The notes beneath the pieces are model-generated. The model did no database searches, was not told where the DNA came from, and saw only the letters and a list, made by a program, of their open reading frames with translations. The translations under genes were made by a program, and so were the position numbers. This document shows positions 1 through 5,766 of a stretch of 5,766 bases of DNA, piece by piece. The stretch spans positions 1 to 5,766 of the forward strand of contig NZ_JAPNXM010000024.1 in assembly GCF_049472675.1 (NCBI RefSeq). The letters are read 5' to 3'. Position 1 is the first letter of the stretch. Every line of letters begins with the position of its first letter. The stretch comes from Deferribacter thermophilus (GTDB lineage: Bacteria; Chrysiogenota; Deferribacteres; Deferribacterales; Deferribacteraceae).

Positions 1-24
1 TTTTAAATTTTTTAAAAAAACTAG

Positions 25-53
25 TTGACAAGAGAGTAGAAATTATATATAAA
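25..53 (+). promoter_or_regulatory. rRNA operon promoter (sigma-70 type)
   Basis: The -35 box is a perfect TTGACA (25-30). After a 17-bp spacer comes TATAAA (48-53), a five-of-six match to the -10 consensus. Bases 1-20 are entirely A and T, as expected for an UP element bound by the RNA polymerase alpha subunit. A CGCG discriminator (54-57) follows the -10, and transcription probably starts near 59-61. A GC-rich discriminator is typical of rRNA promoters under stringent (ppGpp) control, but that regulation is inferred. The -10 region is a run of alternating T and A, so its exact register is less certain than the -35. Confidence 0.88.
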
Positions 54-59
54 CGCGTT

Positions 60-76
60 CCGCTGTTGGTGAGCGG
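60..76 (+). other. small hairpin at the 5' end of the transcript
   Basis: CCGCT (60-64) pairs with AGCGG (72-76) around a 7-nt loop, right at the predicted transcript start. It could protect the 5' end of the pre-rRNA or be part of the leader used in antitermination. It is only 5 bp, so chance is possible. Confidence 0.35.
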
Positions 77-80
77 TAGT

Positions 81-90
81 TGTTTGAAAG
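81..90 (+). promoter_or_regulatory. candidate boxA-like antitermination element, 16S leader
   Basis: TGTTTGAAAG lies in the leader just before the 16S processing stem, where boxA normally sits. It resembles a shortened boxA (E. coli TGCTCTTTAA type), and TGTTTGA recurs at 2033-2039 just before the 23S processing stem. BoxA RNA is bound by NusB-NusE to prevent premature termination on rRNA operons. The match to consensus is weak and the call rests mainly on position and recurrence. Confidence 0.3.
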
Positions 91-97
91 AGGAATA

Positions 98-111
98 GGC
101 CAGCCTGTGAT
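98..111 (+). repeat. 16S processing stem, 5' arm
   Basis: These 14 bases are perfectly complementary to 1720-1733 downstream of 16S, with one further G-U pair inward (112/1719). Past a small internal loop the strands can pair again (ATATAAGG at 117-124 against CCTTAATAT at 1704-1712, with one bulge). Such a stem is the usual substrate for RNase III, which releases pre-16S. Confidence 0.85.
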
Positions 112-123
112 GAGGGATATAAG
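111..123 (+). repeat. 13-nt repeat upstream of 16S (copy 1)
   Basis: TGAGGGATATAAG occurs here and, identically, at 5623-5635. This copy ends 4 nt before the predicted 16S 5' end (128), and the other ends 4 nt before the 5S 5' end (5640). The shared spacing suggests a common recognition site for 5'-end maturation. The identity is seen; the function is inferred. Confidence 0.6.
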
Positions 124-127
124 GATT

Positions 128-1687
<1,560 letters not shown>

Positions 1688-1693
1688 CTAAGG

Positions 1694-1707
1694 AAGGCGT
1701 AAGCCTT
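1694..1707 (+). other. small GUAA-loop hairpin just after 16S
   Basis: AAGGC (1694-1698) pairs with GCCTT (1703-1707) closed by GTAA, a GNRA-type tetraloop. It lies between the mature 16S 3' end and the 3' processing arm. It competes with the extended 16S processing stem for CCTT at 1704-1707, so the two structures could be alternatives. Confidence 0.4.
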
Positions 1708-1719
1708 AATATAGGATAT

Positions 1720-1733
1720 ATCACAGGCTGGCC
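1720..1733 (+). repeat. 16S processing stem, 3' arm
   Basis: ATCACAGGCTGGCC is the exact reverse complement of 98-111, so it closes the loop containing 16S. It marks where pre-16S is cut from the rest of the transcript. Confidence 0.85.
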
Positions 1734-1745
1734 GAACAAAAATAG

Positions 1746-1799
1746 ATAGGTTATAGTGTAGGCGTTAGTGGTTATGCTAACGCTTTTGCTATGACCTGT
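1746..1799 (+). other. long wobble-rich hairpin before tRNA-Ile
   Basis: Bases 1746-1770 pair with 1775-1799 over 25 positions with a single T-T mismatch (1759/1786) and a GTTA tetraloop (1771-1774). The inner GCGTTAG/CTAACGC part is strictly Watson-Crick, and about seven pairs elsewhere are G-U. On the opposite strand those would be A-C mismatches, so the fold makes sense only in the rRNA transcript. It lies between the 16S processing stem and tRNA-Ile, ending 8 nt before the tRNA. It is probably a cleavage or spacing structure that keeps the tRNAs apart from 16S. It is not a typical terminator because no T-run follows. Confidence 0.75.
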
Positions 1800-1807
1800 G
1801 TTAAAGG

Positions 1808-1881
<74 letters not shown>

Positions 1882-1943
1882 TGGTTGAGAGGTTGTGTAG
1901 GTGCGTATGAGTTGGTATATGCATCTATGCAACTTTTCAGCTA
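1882..1943 (+). other. 27-bp uninterrupted hairpin filling the inter-tRNA spacer
   Basis: Bases 1882-1908 pair with 1917-1943 without a mismatch around an 8-nt loop (1909-1916). Eight of the 27 pairs are G-U, so this is an RNA structure rather than a DNA palindrome. It begins at the first base after the tRNA-Ile discriminator and ends 9 nt before tRNA-Ala, so almost the whole spacer is one helix. It is long enough for RNase III and its base coincides with the expected RNase Z cut for the CCA-less tRNA-Ile. The role in separating the tRNAs is inferred. Confidence 0.8.
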
Positions 1944-1952
1944 GGTGTTAAT

Positions 1953-2028
1953 GGGGGTGTAGCTCAGTTGGGAGAGCACCGCCCTTGCAAGGCGGGGGTC
2001 AGGAGTTCGAATCTCCTCACCTCCACCA
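1953..2028 (+). tRNA. tRNA-Ala (TGC anticodon)
   Basis: The cloverleaf has acceptor GGGGGTG (1953-1959) with CACCTCC (2018-2024, one G-U pair), a D-arm with AGCTCAGTTGGGAGAGC, anticodon stem CCGCC/GGCGG (1979-1983/1991-1995), anticodon TGC at 1986-1988, T-loop GTTCGAATC, discriminator A2025 and an encoded CCA (2026-2028). It decodes alanine GCN codons. Unlike tRNA-Ile next door it carries CCA in the gene, so the two tRNAs from one transcript probably use different 3' maturation routes. Confidence 0.98.
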
Positions 2029-2032
2029 GAGA

Positions 2033-2042
2033 TGTTTGACAA
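2033..2042 (+). promoter_or_regulatory. candidate boxA-like element before 23S
   Basis: TGTTTGACAA repeats the TGTTTGA of the 16S leader (81-87) and sits just before the 5' arm of the 23S processing stem. Bacterial rrn spacers often carry a second boxA here. It overlaps a perfect TTGACA (2036-2041), but no -10 box lies at the right distance, so I prefer an antitermination reading, with low confidence. Confidence 0.28.
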
Positions 2043-2045
2043 TAG

Positions 2046-2080
2046 AATAGGTGATAAGAGAGTAGAGATAAGGGTAATAC
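2046..2080 (+). repeat. 23S processing stem, 5' arm
   Basis: Bases 2046-2069 pair without a break with 5597-5620 (24 bp, including two G-U pairs). After an internal loop (A2070 against 5591-5596), 2071-2080 pair perfectly with 5581-5590. The helix then runs straight into helix 1 of mature 23S (2081-2087 with 5574-5580). This is the standard RNase III stem that excises pre-23S. Confidence 0.9.
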
Positions 2081-2372
2081 GGTCAAGCTACTAAGGGCAG
2101 ATGGTGGATGCCTTGGCGGCGACCGGCGATGAAGGGCGTGGCAAGCTGCGAAAAGCCACGGGGAGCTGCTAACGAGCGTTGATCCGTGGATTCCCGAATG
2201 GGGTAACCCGGCGGAGGTAATACTCCGTCACCGAGCACCTGTTATAGGTGCTTGGGGCGAACCCGGGGAAGTGAAACATCTCAGTACCCGGAGGAAAAGA
2301 AAGCAACAGCGATTCCCTGAGTAGCGGCGAGCGAAAGGGGAGCAGCCTAAACCCCGCCCTCATTAAGAGTAT

Positions 2373-2377
2373 GGAGG
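2373..2377 (+). promoter_or_regulatory. Shine-Dalgarno of first GIY-YIG gene, partly inside the IVS helix
   Basis: GGAGG lies 6 nt before the TTG start at 2384. Its first three bases (2373-2375) are the innermost pairs of the 24-bp IVS helix (with 2613-2615), so the site is partly hidden while the helix is intact. This supports TTG as the start codon and suggests translation depends on opening or trimming of the helix. Confidence 0.7.
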
Positions 2378-2383
2378 AGTAAG

Positions 2384-2608
2384 TTGTATTATGTATATGT
2401 TTTAAGTGATGGGAGTAGATATTATATTGGGTATACGAGTGATTTGAGGAGGCGAATGAGTGAACATGCGCGTAAGAGGGGTAGAGAATGGGAGTTGATA
2501 TATTATGAGGCTTATAAGGATAAGGAGAAGGCGATTAAAAGGGAACGCCAGTTGAAACAGTATGGTGGTAGTTGGAGATATTTGAAGAAGAGGTTGAGAG
2601 GGGAATAG
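2384..2608 (+). CDS. small GIY-YIG nuclease encoded within 23S rRNA (74 aa)
   Basis: A single-domain GIY-YIG protein of the small YhbQ/UvrC-N-terminal-like kind. Visible motifs are VYV at residues 4-6 (the GIY position), YIG at 14-16, then TSDLRRRMSEH at 18-28 with the family's catalytic arginine (R22 or R23) and H28, then W36, YYEAY at 40-44, and RERQLK at 53-58 with the metal-binding glutamate E54. All key residues are present, so it looks active. It is shorter than typical stand-alone members (about 80-100 aa) and has no separate DNA-binding domain. The TTG start is chosen because TGTATTATGTATATGTT matches the ATG-started second copy exactly from the next base, and GGAGG precedes it. The stop lies 4 nt before the 3' arm of the IVS helix. 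Family membership is well supported. Homing into 23S genes, or a role in cutting its own RNA, is inference. Confidence 0.88.
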   Translation: MYYVYVLSDGSRYYIGYTSDLRRRMSEHARKRGREWELIYYEAYKDKEKAIKRERQLKQYGGSWRYLKKRLRGE

Positions 2609-2836
2609 ATTATCCATGCTTTTAATGAGGGCGGGGGGTTGTGGGGCCCGCGAGAAAGGTACACTGGATGGTAGCAGAATGGTCTGGGAAGGCCAGCCAT
2701 AGAGGGTGAAAGCCCCGTATGCGAAACCTGAAGGTGGCCGAGCGGTGACCCCGAGTACCACGGGGAATGTGGAGCCCTGTGGGAATCAGGGAGGACCACC
2801 TCCTAAGGCTAAATACGAGTCGCCGACCGATAGTGC

Positions 2837-2870
<34 letters not shown>

Positions 2871-2951
2871 TGTTAGGGGAGTGAAATAGAACCTGAAACC
2901 ATCTGCCTACAAGCGGTCCGAGCCGAGCACCTCATTATTTATATCATGTAG

Positions 2952-2955
2952 GGAG
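2952..2955 (+). promoter_or_regulatory. Shine-Dalgarno of second GIY-YIG gene
   Basis: GGAG within GTAGGGAGAG lies 7 nt before the ATG at 2963. The IVS helix ends at 2949, so this site is exposed in the loop just beyond the helix, in contrast to the partly paired site of the first element. The stretch from here through the start resembles the first copy (GGAGAGTTAAG against GGAGGAGTAAG). Confidence 0.7.
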
Positions 2956-2962
2956 AGTTAAG

Positions 2963-3217
2963 ATGTATTATGTATATGTTCTTGTTAACGAGAGAGGAGA
3001 GAAGTATGTAGGATATACCAGTGATTTGAGGAGAAGGGTTAGGGAACATAGAGAAGGTAAGAGTAAGAGTACTAGAGGGTGCGATTGGAAGTTGGTATAT
3101 TATGAGGCATATTTAAGCAGAGAGGATGCGTTAAATAGAGAGCGGAAATTGAAACAAAGGGGAAGGAGTAAGCAGTTATTATATGAGCGAATAAGAAATA
3201 GTTTAAATATGGTGTAA
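2963..3217 (+). CDS. small GIY-YIG nuclease encoded within 23S rRNA helix 25 (84 aa)
   Basis: A paralogue of the 74-aa protein upstream, roughly half identical by hand alignment, with both starting MYYVYVL. The order of motifs is VYV at residues 4-6, YVG at 15-17, TSDLRRRVREH at 19-29 (catalytic R23 or R24, H29), W42, YYEAY at 46-50 and RERKLK at 59-64 with metal-binding E60. All catalytic positions are kept. It differs by a few extra residues (KSKST at 33-37, basic) between the arginine helix and the tryptophan, and a longer C-terminus. The ATG has a good Shine-Dalgarno. The last codons and the TAA stop (3215-3217) lie inside the 3' arm of the IVS helix, so the C-terminal NMV is constrained by base pairing. 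Biochemical role as for its paralogue: presumed metal-dependent phosphodiesterase on nucleic acid; target unknown. Confidence 0.9.
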   Translation: MYYVYVLVNERGEKYVGYTSDLRRRVREHREGKSKSTRGCDWKLVYYEAYLSREDALNRERKLKQRGRSKQLLYERIRNSLNMV

Positions 3218-3238
3218 ATAATGAGGTGCTCGGTGAGG

Positions 3239-3271
<33 letters not shown>

Positions 3272-3722
3272 CGTATGCAGCGAGGTTAAGCCGTTAGGCG
3301 TAGCCGTAGGGAAACCGAGTCTGAATAGGGCGTTAGTTGCATGCGGTAGACCCGAAGCCAGTCGATCTACCCATGGGCAGGGTGAAGTCCACGTAACAGT
3401 GGATGGAGGCCCGAACCGGTGTCGGTTGAAAACGGCTCGGATGACCTGTGGGTAGGGGTGAAAGGCCAATCAAGGCTGGTGATAGCTGGTTCTCCCCGAA
3501 ATGCATTGAGGTGCAGCCTCAGGAGTTTCCTGCCGGGGGTAGAGCACTGTTAGGGCTAGGGGCCATTGCGGTTACCGAACCCTGACAAACTCCGAATACC
3601 GGTAGGTGAATCCTGGGAGTGAGACTATGGGCGAGAAGGTCCATAGTCGAGAGGGTAAGAGCCCAGACCGTCGGCTAAGGTCCCTAAGTATGTGCTAAGT
3701 GGTAAAGGATGTGGGAGTGCGT

Positions 3723-3773
<51 letters not shown>

Positions 3774-4459
3774 CAGCTCACTGGTCAAGTACTCCTGCGC
3801 CGAAGATATAGCGGGGCTAAGCACATCACCGAAGCCACGGGTTGTGCACGCTGGGTGTGCACAGCGGTAGGGGAGCATTCTGCACAGCGAAGAAGGTACA
3901 CCGTAAGGTGTGCTGGAGCGTGCGGAAGAGATAATGCAGGCATGAGTAGCGATAAAAAGGGTGAGAAACCCTTTCGCCGTAAGCCTAAGGTTTCCACCGG
4001 CAGGGTAATCCGCGGTGGGTTAGCCGGTCCCTAAGGCGAGGCCGAGAGGCGTAGCTGATGGGAAGCAGGTTAATATTCCTGCGCCAGCTGGTAAGCGTTA
4101 CTACCGATGGGGTGACGGAGAAGGTTAGGCGAGCCGGGTGGTGGTAGTCCCGGTTCAAGGGTGTAGGCTGGGAGAGTAGGCAAATCCGCTCTCCTGCTAA
4201 GGCTGAGGCCCGAGTACGACCCGAGTAACATCGGGGAAGTCGCTGATACCCAGCTCCCGAGAAAAACCTCTAGGGAGTTTACCAGCTGACCGTACCGCAA
4301 ACCGACACAGGTAGGCGAGGCGAGAATCCTAAGGCGTTTGAGCGAACCCCAGCTAAGGAACTCGGCAAATTGCCACCGTAACTTCGGGAGAAGGTGGGCT
4401 CCTATTAGGTGAAGGCCTTTTCGGCTGGAGCCGAGGGGAGTTGCAGAGGAGAGGCCCAG

Positions 4460-4493
<34 letters not shown>

Positions 4494-4506
4494 CTCGTAA
4501 GAGGAA

Positions 4507-4541
<35 letters not shown>

Positions 4542-4568
4542 TAAGGGGAGGGGTGAGAGCCCCGAACT

Positions 4569-4659
<91 letters not shown>

Positions 4660-4916
4660 CGATCTGGGCGCTGTCTCGGCTGGGGGCTCAGCGAAATTGC
4701 AGTAGCGGTGAAAATGCCGTTTACCCGCAGCAGGACGGAAAGACCCCGTGGACCTTTACTACAGCCTGGCAATGATACTTGGTGCATCATGTGTAGGATA
4801 GGTGGGAGGCTGAGAAGCCTGGGCGCCAGCCTGGGTGGAGCCGTCCTTGAAATACCACCCTTGGTGTACTGAGTATCTAACCTGGCCGGTGTGTAGCCGG
4901 AGGGACATTGTCAGGT

Positions 4917-4955
<39 letters not shown>

Positions 4956-5086
4956 AGAGGCGCGCGAAGGTACCCTCAGGTTGGTTGGAAACCAACTGTT
5001 GAGTGCAAAGGCATAAGGGTGCTTGACTGCGAGACTGACGAGTCGAGCAGGTGGGAAACCAGGCCTTAGTGATCCGGTGGTTCCGC

Positions 5087-5120
<34 letters not shown>

Positions 5121-5138
5121 CCCGGGGATAACAGGCTG

Positions 5139-5292
<154 letters not shown>

Positions 5293-5324
5293 TATCCGCT
5301 GCGGGCGTAGGAGGCTTGAGGGGG

Positions 5325-5368
<44 letters not shown>

Positions 5369-5580
5369 CGCCAGTTGTCCCGCCAGGGGCACAGCTGGGT
5401 AGCCATGTTCGGAACGGATAACCGCTGAAGGCATCTAAGCGGGAAGCCGGCCCCGAGATAAGGCCTCCCGGAGCGTAAGCTCCCTGAAGGTCCCTTGGAG
5501 ACTACGAGGTTGATAGGCTGGGTGTGTAAGCGCCGTGAGGCGTTGAGCTAACCAGTACTAATCGACCGTGCGGCTTGACC

Positions 5581-5620
5581 GTATTACCCTGAAAAAATCT
5601 CTATTCTTTTATCACCTATT
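5581..5620 (+). repeat. 23S processing stem, 3' arm
   Basis: GTATTACCCT (5581-5590) and then 5597-5620 pair with the 23S leader at 2071-2080 and 2046-2069, with GAAAAAA-type unpaired bases (5591-5596) bulging on this side. It closes the loop holding the whole 23S gene including both IVS elements. Confidence 0.9.
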
Positions 5621-5622
5621 TG

Positions 5623-5635
5623 TGAGGGATATAAG
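5623..5635 (+). repeat. 13-nt repeat upstream of 5S (copy 2)
   Basis: Identical to 111-123 (TGAGGGATATAAG) and again 4 nt before a mature rRNA 5' end, here 5S. It lies in the short single-stranded stretch between the 23S processing stem and 5S. Confidence 0.6.
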
Positions 5636-5639
5636 AAAT

Positions 5640-5760
<121 letters not shown>

Positions 5761-5766
5761 TTTTTT
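5761..5766 (+). terminator. probable start of a terminator T-run, cut by the window end
   Basis: Six T residues follow the last base pair of the 5S terminal helix immediately. A helix followed by a T-run fits intrinsic termination, with 5S itself supplying the helix, as in some compact rrn operons. The window ends inside the run, so its length and any further terminator cannot be judged. Confidence 0.45.

Larger units (their letters stand above)
2358..2630 (+). mobile_element. GIY-YIG-encoding intervening sequence 1 (helix 16-18 region of 23S)
   Basis: An insertion at the tip of a 23S domain I hairpin, where bacteria normally have a short stem-loop between CCTAAACC and GGTTGTGGGGC (near E. 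coli 275-295). Its arms form a 24-bp helix (2352-2375 with 2613-2636, two G-U pairs), and the loop contains little besides one GIY-YIG gene. I place the element ends at CCTCATTA (2358-2365) and TAATGAGG (2623-2630) because the same 8-bp inverted repeat bounds the second insertion, while the outer parts of the two helices differ. The insert is AT- and purine-rich against the GC-rich rRNA. There is no room for a group I or group II ribozyme, so excision would be cleavage of the helix (RNase III), not splicing. Confidence 0.8.
2930..3226 (+). mobile_element. GIY-YIG-encoding intervening sequence 2 (helix 25 of 23S)
   Basis: This insertion follows TACAAGCGGTCCGAG and precedes CGTGCCTTTTGCATAATG, which places it in 23S helix 25 (near E. 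coli 535-560). Helix 25 is a well-known site for IVSs, for example in Salmonella. The arms make a continuous 27-bp helix (2923-2949 with 3207-3233, three G-U pairs). The element ends, CCTCATTA (2930-2937) and TAATGAGG (3219-3226), are identical to those of the first insertion. Its only gene fills the loop and runs into the 3' arm. No splicing intron core is present. Confidence 0.83.

Noticed and set aside
1746..1799. Spacer hairpin as a transcription terminator
   Set aside because: No T-run follows, and termination here would cut off tRNAs, 23S and 5S.
2036..2064. Internal promoter before 23S based on TTGACA at 2036-2041
   Set aside because: No TATAAT-like sequence lies 16-18 bp downstream (2058-2065 reads GAGAGTAG), and the segment is fully used by the 23S processing stem.
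2402..2799. Minus-strand frames over the first GIY-YIG gene
   Set aside because: Their sequence is the complement of a recognised gene plus rRNA, with no motif or start signal.
4739..4740. Possible macrolide-resistance change in the 23S peptidyl transferase loop
   Set aside because: The bases equivalent to E. coli A2058 and A2059 are both A, the wild-type state.

Overview
The window is one complete bacterial ribosomal RNA operon on the + strand, in the order promoter, 16S rRNA, tRNA-Ile(GAT), tRNA-Ala(TGC), 23S rRNA, 5S rRNA. It starts just upstream of a strong rRNA-type promoter and ends in a T-run directly after 5S. The organism is a bacterium with a standard 16S (about 1560 nt, universal landmark sequences intact, complete anti-Shine-Dalgarno). 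The rRNAs look GC-rich by eye, while the spacers and inserted genes are AT- and purine-rich, with Arg mostly written AGG/AGA. That contrast hints at a low- or mid-GC genome, perhaps thermophilic. I could not place the 16S in a phylum with confidence.

Layout: promoter and leader 25-127; 16S 128-1687; spacer with two long hairpins and two tRNAs 1688-2080; 23S 2081-5580; short spacer 5581-5639; 5S 5640-5760. Long complementary arms flank both 16S (98-111 with 1720-1733) and 23S (2046-2080 with 5581-5620). These are the expected processing stems that bring the ends of each pre-rRNA together.

The unusual part is the 23S gene. It carries two insertions, each a long perfect or near-perfect helix (24 and 27 bp) whose loop is filled almost exactly by one small GIY-YIG nuclease gene (74 aa, TTG start; 84 aa, ATG start), each with its own Shine-Dalgarno sequence. 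One sits near E. coli position ~275-295 (helix 16-18 region) and the other in helix 25, a classic site of bacterial 23S intervening sequences (IVSs). The two elements share an 8-bp terminal inverted repeat (CCTCATTA/TAATGAGG), similar 5' untranslated regions and about half-identical proteins, so they are two copies of one element family inside a single rRNA gene. Known IVS-encoded proteins are usually four-helix-bundle (S23) proteins. A GIY-YIG nuclease in that place suggests a minimal homing IVS, probably cut out of the RNA without religation and leaving a fragmented 23S. That interpretation is inference. The helices, ORFs and shared ends are read directly from the sequence.

Apart from the two GIY-YIG genes I see no credible protein-coding genes. 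The other long open frames on either strand lie inside conserved rRNA.
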